In this document: in pieces, positions 1 to 7,545 of the stretch | How the letters are laid out: each line of letters opens with the position of its first letter | Position numbering within the stretch: position 1 is the first letter of the stretch | Notes under the pieces: model-generated | What the model saw: the letters and a program-made list of their open reading frames with translations, nothing else | Database searches by the model: none | Told to the model about the DNA's origin: nothing | Position numbers and translations under genes: made by a program | Assembly (NCBI GenBank): GCA_036265915.1 | Contig: DATAOC010000040.1 | Span: 11,313 to 75,312, forward strand | Origin: AR12 sp036265915 | GTDB taxonomy: Bacteria; Methylomirabilota; Methylomirabilia; Rokubacteriales; CSP1-6 | Reading direction: 5' to 3' | DNA length: 64,000 nucleotides

Positions 1-870
1 GAACGCACGCACGATGCGCAGGAACTCCTCGAGCCGGTCGTGGTGCAGCCAGTGGCCGGCACCGTCGAGACCCACCACCTTCGCCTGCCGGAAATGCGCG
101 GCGCGGCCGTCCGCCGTCGGATCGCCGGCCCAGCTCTCCTTGCCGAAGAGCAGCAATGTCGGGCAGTCGATCCGTCCCCACAGCCGCTCGATATCCCGAC
201 GCGACATGTCGTACGGCGGAAACGTCCGCACGTAGTTGTCGAACTTCCACGAGTAGGTGCCGTCCTCGTTCTGGTTGGCGCCGTGCACGGTCAGGTGGCG
301 CGCCTGCTCGGCGCTGAGGTGCGGATTCTCCTCCTGCATGCGCCGGAATGCGTCCTCGATGGTGGCGTAGCGCCGCGGCAGCCGTCCGGCGAGCCCTCGC
401 TTCTCGCGAATCCACTCGTCCATCCGCTGCTCGATGGGCTTGCTCGCGCGCTCCGCGAGGCGGTCGGGCGAGGGGCCGAGGCCCTCGATGGCGACGACGC
501 GCGCGACGGTGTCCGGATAGATGCCGGCGTAGCGCAGCGCGATGTTGCCGCCGAGCGAGTGGGCGACCAGCGTCGCCGGCGCCAGGCGCTGCTGGTGGAT
601 GAGCTGCGCGAGGTCGTACACGTAGGCGGCCATCTCGTAGTTGCCGTCGCCCGACCACTGGCTGTCGCCGTGACCGCGCAGGTCCGGCGCCACCACGTGC
701 CAGTCGTCGGCAAACGCCTCGGCCACCCAGTCCCAGTTGCGACAGTGATCGCGGCCCCCGTGGAGCAGCACGAGGGGCGGTGCTCCGGCGTTGCCCCAGT
801 CGACGTAGTGCAGCCGCAGGCGCTGGGAAAAGAAGGTGTGCGAGGTGGGACCGGCGTTGCCGTCGGACAT
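1..870 (-). CDS. Alpha/beta hydrolase, 3' end cut by the window edge
   Basis: Serine hydrolase of the alpha/beta-fold superfamily; the substrate cannot be told. The frame is open from the ATG at 870 to base 1 (290 codons) with no stop, so the last few residues lie outside the window. Visible in the translation: the oxyanion strand LLHGG (about residues 35-39), DLRGHGDS (63-70), the nucleophile elbow AHSLGGN with Ser105, and the catalytic His in GAGHWLHHD (about 273). Nearly the whole fold is therefore present. It is transcribed away from the M20 hydrolase at 945, sharing a 74-base intergenic region. Epoxide hydrolase, haloperoxidase-like or ester hydrolase are all possible; the family call is firm, the reaction is not. 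Confidence 0.88.
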   Translation of the reverse strand, partial: MSDGNAGPTSHTFFSQRLRLHYVDWGNAGAPPLVLLHGGRDHCRNWDWVAEAFADDWHVVAPDLRGHGDSQWSGDGNYEMAAYVYDLAQLIHQQRLAPATLVAHSLGGNIALRYAGIYPDTVARVVAIEGLGPSPDRLAERASKPIEQRMDEWIREKRGLAGRLPRRYATIEDAFRRMQEENPHLSAEQARHLTVHGANQNEDGTYSWKFDNYVRTFPPYDMSRRDIERLWGRIDCPTLLLFGKESWAGDPTADGRAAHFRQAKVVGLDGAGHWLHHDRLEEFLRIVRAF

Positions 871-907
871 GCGCCCACGGTAGCGAGCGCGGCCGCGAGC
901 GTCAACG

Positions 908-936
908 TCGACCGTCCCCGGCGACCGCGCTACAAT
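908..936 (+). promoter_or_regulatory. Promoter of the M20 amidohydrolase gene
   Basis: TCGACC at 908-913, a 17-base spacer and TACAAT at 931-936. The ATG follows 8 bases after the -10 hexamer, so the transcript would have almost no 5' leader. No Shine-Dalgarno sequence fits in that space. Confidence 0.55.
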
Positions 937-944
937 GCGCGGCC

Positions 945-2192
945 ATGACGACGACGGTCTCCGAGCTCCGCGTCAACGGCGAGCGATTGTGGGACACCAT
1001 CATGGCCTCCGCGCGCATCGGGCCGGGCCGGACGCCGACCGGATTGCGCCGCCTGGCGTTGACCGACGCCGATCGCGAGATGCGCGATCTCTTTGCACGC
1101 TGGTGTCGTGAGGCGGGCTGCGTGGTCACGGTGGACCGCATGGGCAACATGTTCGCGCGGCGTCCCGGCCGTGATGACACGATGCCGCCGGTGCTGGTCG
1201 GCAGCCATCTCGACACCCAGATCGCGGGCGGCCGCTACGACGGCATCCTCGGCGTCCTCGCCGCGCTGGAGGTCGTCCGAACGCTGAACGACGCCTCGGT
1301 GCAGACGCGGCGGCCCATCGAGATCGTCAACTGGACGAACGAAGAAGGAGCGCGCTTCCAGCCGCCGATGCTCGGCTCGGCTGTGTTCGCCGGCGTCCGC
1401 ACGCTGGAGTGGGCTCACGCGCGGGCCGATGATGCGGGCCGCACGGTGGGCGAGGAGCTCGCGCGAATCGGCTACGCCGGCGCGGCGGCGGTCGGCGGCC
1501 GGCCGGTGGACGCGTACTTCGAGCTGCACATCGAGCAGGGCCCGCTGCTCGACGACAAGGGGGTGCCGGTGGGGGTGGTGGCCGGCACCTACGGTGTCCG
1601 CGGGCTGAACATCGAGGTGCGCGGAGAGACGGCGCACTCGGGACCGACGCCCATGGCCGCGCGCCGCAACGCGCTCGTCGGCGCGGCCATGCTCATCGTC
1701 GCCGTGAACGACATCGGCTGGTCATACGCGCCGGACGGCAAGGCGACGACCTCGCGCATCGAGGTATGGCCGAACCTGGCCGGCATCCTGCCCGACTATG
1801 CGAAGGTCACCGTCGACGTCCGGCATCCGGAGGCGGCCACCGTGGACCGGATGCTCGCCGACGTGAAGCGCGCGATGGCCGACTGCGGGCAGCGCGCCCA
1901 GGTGGAGATGGCGATCGTCGAGGCGTGGCAGTTCGGCTCCGAGCGGTTCGACGCCGAGCTGGTGGACCTCATCCGGAACACGGCGGGCCGGCTCGGCACA
2001 CCGTCGCTGGATCTGCCGAGCCAGGCCGGCCACGACGCGTACTACGTCTCGCGGGTGGCGCCGACCGCGATGATCTTCACGCCATGCGACGGCGGTATCT
2101 CGCACAACGAGCGGGAGAGCACGCGGCTGGCGGACGCGCTGCCCGGCGTCAACGTGCTGCTCCAGGCGGTGCTGGCGCGCGCCAACCGCTGA
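945..2192 (+). CDS. M20-family Zn hydrolase (N-carbamoyl-L-amino-acid hydrolase / allantoate amidohydrolase type)
   Basis: A 415-residue dinuclear-metal amidohydrolase of the hydantoinase/carbamoylase (HyuC/AllC) branch of peptidase family M20. It would hydrolyse N-carbamoyl amino acids, ureidopropionate or allantoate. Metal ligands of the family are visible: GSHLDTQ (His88), GGRYDG (Asp99), WTNEEGARF (Glu133/134), FELHIEQGP (His195) and ISHNE near the C-terminus. The dimerisation-domain motif RGETAHSGPTPM also matches. I take the ATG at 945 and not upstream in-frame codons, because TACAAT lies just before it and the upstream residues are arginine-rich shadow translation. Hydantoinase A and B at the far end of the window belong to the same chemistry but are not linked to it in an operon. 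The exact substrate is undetermined. Confidence 0.9.
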   Translation: MTTTVSELRVNGERLWDTIMASARIGPGRTPTGLRRLALTDADREMRDLFARWCREAGCVVTVDRMGNMFARRPGRDDTMPPVLVGSHLDTQIAGGRYDGILGVLAALEVVRTLNDASVQTRRPIEIVNWTNEEGARFQPPMLGSAVFAGVRTLEWAHARADDAGRTVGEELARIGYAGAAAVGGRPVDAYFELHIEQGPLLDDKGVPVGVVAGTYGVRGLNIEVRGETAHSGPTPMAARRNALVGAAMLIVAVNDIGWSYAPDGKATTSRIEVWPNLAGILPDYAKVTVDVRHPEAATVDRMLADVKRAMADCGQRAQVEMAIVEAWQFGSERFDAELVDLIRNTAGRLGTPSLDLPSQAGHDAYYVSRVAPTAMIFTPCDGGISHNERESTRLADALPGVNVLLQAVLARANR

Positions 2193-2206
2193 CGCGCGAG
2201 CGCTGG

Positions 2207-2608
2207 CTAGAGCCGCTCGCGCTGCTCGACGAGCTTCCAGTACGTGTCCTTGTTGAGGATCTTGTCGCCGCGGAACTCGTAGAGATCGCAGCCCCGGTAG
2301 TCGAGCCGCTCGCCGTCGGCGCCGGTGCCGGTGACCATCCATACGGTCACCGCCCGCGATCCCGCGATGAACTGGTCGACGTGATCCCAGCGCATGTCGG
2401 TGATGACCTTGAAGCGGTCGGCGAGGACCTTGCGCACGGCCGCCTTGCCGTGCACGCGCCGGCCGACGGGCTCCGGGCCGCGCGCCATCAGGAACGTGCA
2501 GTCCTCGGCGAAGAACGACATGATGCGATCGACGTCGCGACTGTTGAATGCGGCATTGATGGCCTTGAGCAGCTCCGGGGTCGGTCCGGCGGCGACCTGT
2601 GTCGTCAT
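2207..2608 (-). CDS. NTF2-like / SnoaL-like domain protein
   Basis: A 133-residue single-domain protein of the NTF2/SnoaL-like superfamily (cone-shaped alpha+beta barrel). The N-terminal helix with AFNSRDVDRIMSFFAEDCTF is the usual signature, and the C-terminal strands read through DYRGCDLYEFRGDKI. Such proteins are ketosteroid-isomerase-like enzymes, polyketide cyclases or simple ligand-binding folds; nothing here decides between them. The start ATG at 2608 has AGGAGG a few bases upstream (complement of 2612-2620). It is convergent with the M20 hydrolase, 14 bases away, and divergent from the RidA gene. Confidence 0.85.
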   Translation of the reverse strand: MTTQVAAGPTPELLKAINAAFNSRDVDRIMSFFAEDCTFLMARGPEPVGRRVHGKAAVRKVLADRFKVITDMRWDHVDQFIAGSRAVTVWMVTGTGADGERLDYRGCDLYEFRGDKILNKDTYWKLVEQRERL

Positions 2609-2664
2609 GAGCGCCTCCTTCGGCGCTCGCAGCCTACACGGCGCGCGGCGCAGCGGACAAGCGG

Positions 2665-2693
2665 TTGACACGCCGCGGGGAGCCTCCCATACT
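2665..2693 (+). promoter_or_regulatory. Promoter of the RidA gene at 2702
   Basis: A consensus TTGACA (2665-2670), a 17-base spacer and CATACT (2688-2693). The GTG start codon follows 8 bases later, again predicting a leaderless or nearly leaderless message. Confidence 0.65.
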
Positions 2694-2701
2694 GCGGCCC
2701 C

Positions 2702-3139
2702 GTGAACAAGACCCACATCAGCCACACCAAGGATCGCGGCCGCGGTATCGATGCGCTGAAGGGCACGAGCGTGCCCGCGGTCTTCTGCGATGTCGTGAAG
2801 GTGCAGCTCAAGGAGTGCGTGATGCTGTTCGTGTCGGGCAAGCTCGGCACCAAGCCCGACGGAACGCTGGCCGGCCGGACGATGCGCGAGCAGACGCAGC
2901 AGCTGCTGGAGAACATTCGGGAGGCGCTCCGGCACGAGGGCGCGACCATGGACGACATCGTCCGCGTCCGCGTCTACGCCACGCAGGTGGACGCCGCCTC
3001 GCTGCGCGACATCCACGAGGTCCGCTCCACGTTCTGGTCGGAGGGAAAGTACCCGGCGAGCACGCTCGTGCGTGTCTCGCAGCTCATCCGCGACGGCGCC
3101 CTGATCGAGATCGACGCCGACGCCATCGTGGCCTCCTGA
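2702..3139 (+). CDS. RidA/YjgF/UK114 family protein
   Basis: A 145-residue Rid-superfamily protein. Characterised RidA proteins hydrolyse reactive enamine/imine intermediates released by PLP enzymes. The C-terminal half carries the family pattern: REALRHEGATMDDIVRVRVY, then FWSEGKYPASTLVRVSQL and GALIEIDADAIV. Arg in the STLVRV segment corresponds to the active-site Arg region of RidA. It starts at a GTG dictated by the promoter just upstream. It is longer at the N-terminus than classical RidA (about 130 residues), so it may belong to another Rid subgroup. It is followed 36 bases later by the epimerase gene on the same strand. A second Rid protein is at 50777-51307. Confidence 0.88.
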   Translation: MNKTHISHTKDRGRGIDALKGTSVPAVFCDVVKVQLKECVMLFVSGKLGTKPDGTLAGRTMREQTQQLLENIREALRHEGATMDDIVRVRVYATQVDAASLRDIHEVRSTFWSEGKYPASTLVRVSQLIRDGALIEIDADAIVAS

Positions 3140-3175
3140 GGCCAGCCGCGGCCGCGTAACGGCCGCGCGCGACCC

Positions 3176-4144
3176 ATGGCGCGCATCCTCGTCACCGGCG
3201 CCGCCGGATTCGTCGCGGTCAACATCGCCCGCGCTCTGGCCGCGCGCGGTCATCACGTCGTCGGCTTCGATCATCGCGCCGCCGACGAGGCTGCCCGCGC
3301 CCACGCGGGCGCCAGCGTGGGCTGGCTGATCGGCGACGTGCGTGACGGTCCCGCTCTCGCGCGCGCCATCAAGACGCACGCGATCGACGTGCTGGTGCAC
3401 GCGGCGGCGGTCACCGCCACCACGCCGGAGTGGGAGCGCGAGCGCGCCGCCGACGTCATCGGCGTGAACGTGCTCGGCACGATCGCCGCGCTGGAAGCCG
3501 CTCACGCGGCCGGGGTAGGACGCATCATCGTGCTCAGCTCGGCGAGCGCGGTCGGTCGCCGCGATCCGGGCGAGCCGTTCATCCCGGAGGGCGCAGCCGC
3601 GGCGCCCGGCGACCTGTACGGCATCTCCAAGCGCGCGCTCGAGATGGTGGCCAACCGGCTGGCCGAGCTGTACGCCGCCCACGTCGTGCTCGTGCGCCTG
3701 TCCCAGCCGTATGGACCGCTGGAGCGGCCGACGCCCGACCGCGCGGCGCTGTCGCCCATCACCGACTGGATGACGGCGGCCCACGAGGGGCGATTCCTCA
3801 CCACCCCGAGCCTCGAGCTCGCCAAGGACTGGATCTACATCGACGACGTCGGCGAGGCGTTCGTCCGGCTCGCGGAGGCCGGCGAGCTGCGGCACACGCT
3901 CTACAATCTCGGTCTCGGCGAGAACGTCACCGTGCGCGCGGTGATGGACGAGATCCGTCGCGCGTGGCCCCGCATCGAGGTGAGCGTCATGCCGAACTGG
4001 CGGCCGAATCCCAATCTCGCCGAGGATCGTCTGCGGCCGCCGCTCGAGATGACGCGCCTGGCGGCCGACGTCGGCTTCCGTCCTCGCCACACGATCGCCG
4101 ACGGAATTGCCCGCTACGCGGAGTGGCTGCGCGGCGGGCGCTAG
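3176..4144 (+). CDS. NAD(P)-dependent epimerase/dehydratase (extended SDR)
   Basis: A 322-residue extended short-chain dehydrogenase/reductase. It has the Rossmann motif VTGAAGFVAVNIARALAARG (residues 6-25), GDVRD (53-57), the catalytic Ser in LSSASAVG (Ser122) and the YxxxK pair in DLYGISKRALE (Tyr148, Lys152). The C-terminal half contains KDWIYIDDVGEAFVRL and YNLGLGENVTV, as in nucleotide-sugar epimerases. The substrate is not identifiable. Its stop overlaps by 4 bases the stop of the convergent maleate-isomerase-like gene. It lies 36 bases downstream of the RidA gene and is probably co-transcribed with it. Confidence 0.88.
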   Translation: MARILVTGAAGFVAVNIARALAARGHHVVGFDHRAADEAARAHAGASVGWLIGDVRDGPALARAIKTHAIDVLVHAAAVTATTPEWERERAADVIGVNVLGTIAALEAAHAAGVGRIIVLSSASAVGRRDPGEPFIPEGAAAAPGDLYGISKRALEMVANRLAELYAAHVVLVRLSQPYGPLERPTPDRAALSPITDWMTAAHEGRFLTTPSLELAKDWIYIDDVGEAFVRLAEAGELRHTLYNLGLGENVTVRAVMDEIRRAWPRIEVSVMPNWRPNPNLAEDRLRPPLEMTRLAADVGFRPRHTIADGIARYAEWLRGGR

Positions 4145-4872
4145 GCGCGCGCGAACAGCCGTCCGAAGCCGTGGATGGGCTCGCGAGCGGCGAGGACGCG
4201 CAGTGCCGACCAGATCGTCGCCTGGTTCGAGGTCACGACCGGCTTGCCCGTCCGCCGCTCCAGCGCGTCGATGGCCTCGACGGCGCGCCACGCGGTGCAT
4301 GAGCACAGCAGCGCGTCGGCGTCCGGCCGGCACGCGCGCGCCGCGAAGTCGACCACCGACTCCGGGGTCTGGTCGTTGATACCCTGGTTGCCCGAAGCCG
4401 CCGCCTCCGGATCGCCGTCGACGTTGAGCACCTCGAAGCCGGAGGCCTCGAGATACGCGCGCAGCCGCCGGTTGTTCCAGTCGGGGTACGGCGTCGCCAC
4501 CGACAGGCGTCGCGCGCCGAGCGTCCGCAGGGCATCGACCACCGAGGGCGTGGTCGCCACCGCCGGCACACCCGCCTCTCGCGCGATCAGCGCCAGCATG
4601 TCCCGATCCCAGCCGGGACCCTTGTAGAACGAGCCGGTCGTGCATCCGTAGGCGATCACGTCGACGCGCGCGGTGGCCAGGTAGCGCGCGCCTGACTCGA
4701 TCTCGTCGTTCATGCGCTTGTAGGCGTCGTCGCCGTTGGCGTCGTTGGTCATCCACAGCCGCTGGCCGTGCACGGTCACGCCGCGCGGCACGACGAGATT
4801 GAAGTCCGCCTCGCACGTGGTGTTGGTGGAGGGCACCATCACGCCAATGCGTCGCCGCACGCCGGAAGCCAT
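4141..4872 (-). CDS. Maleate cis-trans isomerase / arylmalonate decarboxylase family (Asp/Glu racemase superfamily)
   Basis: A 243-residue member of the aspartate/glutamate-racemase superfamily with the two-cysteine active site. The N-terminal carboxylate-binding motif VMVPSTNTTCE (11-21) and the first catalytic cysteine in AYGCTTGS (Cys77) are present. The second cysteine is in CSCTAWRAVE (Cys192). Maleate isomerases and arylmalonate decarboxylases share this PSTN...C...C layout, and the two-cysteine form favours an isomerase or racemase. The gene has a perfect TATAAT six bases before its ATG. It is convergent with the epimerase. A role in isomerising a dicarboxylate from aromatic or nicotinate catabolism is possible but unsupported by neighbours. 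Confidence 0.82.
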   Translation of the reverse strand: MASGVRRRIGVMVPSTNTTCEADFNLVVPRGVTVHGQRLWMTNDANGDDAYKRMNDEIESGARYLATARVDVIAYGCTTGSFYKGPGWDRDMLALIAREAGVPAVATTPSVVDALRTLGARRLSVATPYPDWNNRRLRAYLEASGFEVLNVDGDPEAAASGNQGINDQTPESVVDFAARACRPDADALLCSCTAWRAVEAIDALERRTGKPVVTSNQATIWSALRVLAAREPIHGFGRLFARA

Positions 4873-4878
4873 GCGGGG

Positions 4879-4884
4879 ATTATA
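4879..4884 (-). promoter_or_regulatory. -10 element of the maleate-isomerase-like gene
   Basis: A perfect TATAAT on the minus strand (4884 to 4879), 6 bases upstream of the ATG at 4872. No clear -35 is seen at 16-18 bases. The hexamer lies between this gene and the stop of the preceding gene at 4894. Confidence 0.55.
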
Positions 4885-4893
4885 CGCGCGCGC

Positions 4894-5364
4894 TCAGTCC
4901 TGGAAGCCGACGAGCCGCCAGGCGTCGCCGAGACGGCGCGCCACCTCGGGCTCGCCCTGCCACGAGAGCACCGTGACCCAGCCGAGCAGCGGAAGACGCC
5001 CCGTCACCTCGCCGGTCGTGTAAACCCATGCTGCGCCGTCGACGACCTCGACGCGGTCCACCCGGACGCTCGCCCGCAGCGCCTCGTACAGCGAGTACAG
5101 CGTGACCAGGTGCTGACGCACGTCGGGCTTGGTGATACCGCCGCTGCGGTAGTTGTCGGCGAGGTACGCGAGCACACCGCCGCTGTCGCGGGCGACGAAA
5201 CGTCGGCGCGCGTCCTCCACCAGCGCGCGCAGCTCTTCGGTGGTGCTCGCGGAGGCCGGCGTCGCGACGCGCGGCGTGCTGGGGCTGGCGAGCCCGGCCG
5301 GCGGCGCCACCAGCACGGCGAGCACGGCGAAGGCAGCGACGGCGAGCGCGGCGGATCGTCTCAT
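4894..5364 (-). CDS. Exported NTF2-like (SnoaL/DUF4440-type) protein
   Basis: A 156-residue protein with a cleavable-looking signal peptide: RR then a hydrophobic stretch of Ala/Val/Leu (residues 4-24) ending near GLAS. After a Ser/Thr/Pro-rich linker the rest resembles an NTF2-like fold: LVEDARRRFVARDSGGVLAYLADNYRSGG, and strands with WVYTTGEVTGRLPLLGWVTV and a final DAWRLVGFQD. No catalytic residues can be assigned. It is transcribed in the same direction as the downstream maleate-isomerase-like gene (gap 21 bases) and as the upstream CoA-transferase. A TACACT hexamer lies 7 bases before its ATG, so it probably has its own promoter. Confidence 0.78.
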   Translation of the reverse strand: MRRSAALAVAAFAVLAVLVAPPAGLASPSTPRVATPASASTTEELRALVEDARRRFVARDSGGVLAYLADNYRSGGITKPDVRQHLVTLYSLYEALRASVRVDRVEVVDGAAWVYTTGEVTGRLPLLGWVTVLSWQGEPEVARRLGDAWRLVGFQD

Positions 5365-5371
5365 GGGGTTC

Positions 5372-5377
5372 AGTGTA
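5372..5377 (-). promoter_or_regulatory. -10 element of the exported NTF2-like gene
   Basis: TACACT on the minus strand (5377 to 5372), 7 bases upstream of the ATG at 5364. No convincing -35. It is one more case of a -10 hexamer very close to a start codon. Confidence 0.4.
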
Positions 5378-5399
5378 CGGCAGCCGCCGAGGCGAGCGA

Positions 5400-6593
5400 T
5401 CAGACGACGCGGGCGCGGCGCAGCTGCTCGATGTCGGCCGGCGTGTAGCCGGCCTCGGCGAGGATCTCGTCGGTGTGCTCACCGAGCGTGGGCGGCTCGC
5501 GGTCGATGCTCGGGCTGCCGTGGGCCAGGCGGAAGCCCGCGCCCACGAGCCGGAGCCGTCCGTAGCGCGTGTCGACGTCCTGGAGCACGTCCCGTGACTC
5601 GAGCTGCGGATGCTTCACGATCTCGTCGATCTTCCACACCGTGGCGCACGGCACGTCGGCGGCCGTGAGGCGCGCCTCCCACGACTTCGGCTCGTCCTTC
5701 GCGAGGGCGGCCTCGATGACCTCGCGCAGGGCCGGCTCGTTGTCGGTGCGCGCCCGCCAGTCCTTGAAGCGCGGGTCGTCGAGGGCGTCGGCGCGGCCGA
5801 TGGTCCGCATCAGGCTCGCGAACTGCTTCTCGGTGAGCACGGCGAGGACGAGGTAGCCGCTGCCGGCGCGGAAGCGGTTGGCGGTCGGCTTGCGGCTCAC
5901 GGAGCCGTTGCCGATCTGCTTCTGCTCGATCCCGGCCACCGTGTACTCGGACACGGGGCCGGGAATGAACGCCAGCGCGGCGTCGAGCATGGCCACGTCG
6001 ACGAACTGACCCCGGCCCGTATGCGTGCGCTGGTAGAGCGCGCTGGCGACCGCGAGGGCGGCCGTGACGCCGCCGATGGTGTCGCAGATGGCGAAGCCCG
6101 CGCGCATCGGGCCGCCCGACGGCTCGCCGGTGATCGACATGATGCCCGACATCGCCTGCAGCTTGCCGTCGAAGGCGGCCGTCGTCCGTTCGGGGCCCGT
6201 GTGGCCGAAGCCGGATACGGAACAGTAGATCAGGCGCGGATTGACGGCGGCGAGCGCGTCGTAGCCGAGCCCGAGCCGGTCCATGACGCCCGGACGGAAG
6301 TTCTCCCACACGACGTCGGCGGTCGGCACCAGGCGCTTGACGACCTCCACCGCTGCCGGCTGCCGCAGATCGAGCGTGATGCTGCGCTTGTTCGCGTTGA
6401 CGGCCAGGAACGACGACGCCATCTTGCGCTCCGCCCACTCCTTGCTGATCAGCAGGTGGCGCGACTCGTCGCCCTCGTGTGATTCGATCTTGACGACGTC
6501 GGCACCGAGAAGAGCGAGCTGGTACGTCCCGTAGGGACCGGCGAGATAGCGCGTGAAGTCGAGGATGCGGACGCCCGCGAACGGCTTGCTCAT
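5400..6593 (-). CDS. Family III CoA-transferase (CaiB/BaiF/Frc type)
   Basis: A 397-residue class III CoA-transferase. The fold signature is complete: GVRILDFTRYLAGPYGTYQLALLGADVVKIE at the N-terminus (CoA-binding Rossmann part), NKRSITLDLR, and the segment GRGQFVDVAMLDAAL that holds the catalytic aspartate in this family. GHTGPE and EHTDEIL near the C-terminus also match. These enzymes move CoA between carboxylates (formyl-CoA, carnitine, succinyl-benzylsuccinate and others); the acid cannot be predicted. Its ATG overlaps the stop of the upstream selenoprotein gene (ATGA, 6590-6593), so the two are translationally coupled. This suggests they act on the same or consecutive metabolites. Confidence 0.92.
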   Translation of the reverse strand: MSKPFAGVRILDFTRYLAGPYGTYQLALLGADVVKIESHEGDESRHLLISKEWAERKMASSFLAVNANKRSITLDLRQPAAVEVVKRLVPTADVVWENFRPGVMDRLGLGYDALAAVNPRLIYCSVSGFGHTGPERTTAAFDGKLQAMSGIMSITGEPSGGPMRAGFAICDTIGGVTAALAVASALYQRTHTGRGQFVDVAMLDAALAFIPGPVSEYTVAGIEQKQIGNGSVSRKPTANRFRAGSGYLVLAVLTEKQFASLMRTIGRADALDDPRFKDWRARTDNEPALREVIEAALAKDEPKSWEARLTAADVPCATVWKIDEIVKHPQLESRDVLQDVDTRYGRLRLVGAGFRLAHGSPSIDREPPTLGEHTDEILAEAGYTPADIEQLRRARVV

Positions 6594-7495
6594 GCCTGCT
6601 CGCGCTTGGCCCTGGCCACGGCCTTGATGTCATCGAACTCGCGGCGCCGCTCAGCGATCTGCTCGGGCGTCATGCGATCGAGGTTCGAGAAGTCGAGCTT
6701 CCAGGCCGCGTCGTCATGCCAGCGCAGCGACGACTGCACCGTCGTGCGCGCGGCCGGTGCGCTCTCCAGCACCCGCAACGCCAGCTCCAGCGTGAACGCC
6801 TGCGACGGCCGGTCGAATGGCCGTCCGGCAGAGTTGCCGAGCGGGAAGTCGCTGAAGAGGAAGCGCGGCACCCCGCAGTACTCGACGATGTCCTTGGCGC
6901 AGCCCATGATGACCGTCGGCACGCCGTTCGCCTCCAGGTGTCGCGCGACCAGACTGACCGTCTGGTGGCAGACGGGTCAGGTCGGGACGAGGAGAGCGGC
7001 ATCGGCGCCATCCTCCCGGCACCGCTCCAGCAGGCTCGGCGCGTCGACCTCCATGGTCACGCGCTGGCTGCGATTCGTGGGGGCGCCGTGCAGCCGCGGC
7101 GTGAGCGCGCCCAGGCGGCCGCGCTTGACCGCCTGCTGCAGCTCCGCCAGCGGCAGCCACGTGTTCGGATCCTCGGCCGTCGTGTGCACGCGATCGTAGC
7201 CGACGTGCGAGATACGCAGGTCCGGGATGGTCTCGGTGGACTCCGAGTAGACCTTGTAGAACTTGGCGGCGGCGTTGTACGGCGCGCCTGGGCCCTGCTC
7301 GCCGGCGCCCGGCTGAAAGGGCGCCGCGGTGGTGATCAGCGCGAGCCGCGCCTCGGCGAGTGGCCGACGCAGCGGCGAAAACGGCACGTCGTCGAAATGC
7401 GCCCAGCGATAGGCGCCGTACCCGAGCCGCAGATAGTAGTCGCGCGTGCGCTGCATGTACGGAATCGGCACGTCATGCTCGGCAGCGAACGCCAT
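6590..7495 (-). CDS. GrdB-like selenoprotein with in-frame UGA (Sec173)
   Basis: The gene reads from ATG at 7495 to the stop at 6590 in one frame, interrupted only by TGA at 6979-6977. Reading it as selenocysteine gives 301 residues with the motif LVPT-U-PVCHQ (Sec173, Cys176), a UxxC redox pair like the TU-x-x-C site of glycine/betaine/sarcosine reductase subunit B (GrdB). The N-terminal part (EHDVPIPYMQRTRDYYLRLGYG, RLALITTAAPFQPG) and the C-terminal part (VPTVIMGCAKDIVEYCG) fit that family. The downstream half has no start signal of its own. A stem-loop placed like a bacterial SECIS follows the UGA. AAGGAGG lies 5 bases before the ATG. It overlaps the CoA-transferase by 4 bases. It is shorter than clostridial GrdB and its substrate is unknown. 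Sec insertion is inference; frame, motif and hairpin are seen. Confidence 0.85.
6948..6966 (-). promoter_or_regulatory. Candidate bacterial SECIS element of the GrdB-like gene
   Basis: Just after the UGA the mRNA can form a perfect 7-bp stem, ACCAGAC (6966-6960) with GUCUGGU (6954-6948), closed by the 5-base loop GGUCA (6959-6955). The loop starts 17 nucleotides after the UGA and opens with GGU, as in the Escherichia coli fdhF SECIS, whose GGU lies about 18 nucleotides from its UGA. It lies inside the reading frame, as bacterial SECIS elements do. Confidence 0.8.
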
Positions 7496-7517
7496 CGGCG
7501 CCTCCTTGTACCAGGCG

Positions 7518-7545
7518 ATGGTACACCAGGCGCCGGAACGGTCAG
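7518..7545 (-). promoter_or_regulatory. Promoter of the selenoprotein/CoA-transferase operon
   Basis: On the minus strand CTGACC (7545-7540), a 16-base spacer and TACCAT (7523-7518). The predicted start site is near 7511. That leaves a leader of about 16 bases that contains AAGGAGG (7507-7501), well placed for the ATG at 7495. The -35 overlaps the end of the upstream MBL-fusion gene. Confidence 0.5.

Noticed and set aside
2207..4816. An 869-codon minus-strand frame.
   Set aside because: Only its last 133 codons make a recognisable protein (NTF2-like). The rest is antisense to the RidA and epimerase genes.
6977..6979. TGA taken as a real stop or a pseudogene mutation in the GrdB-like gene.
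   Set aside because: The downstream frame is intact to a stop that overlaps the next gene, the codon falls on the redox-active position, and a SECIS-like hairpin follows. A random nonsense mutation would not be expected to meet all three conditions.
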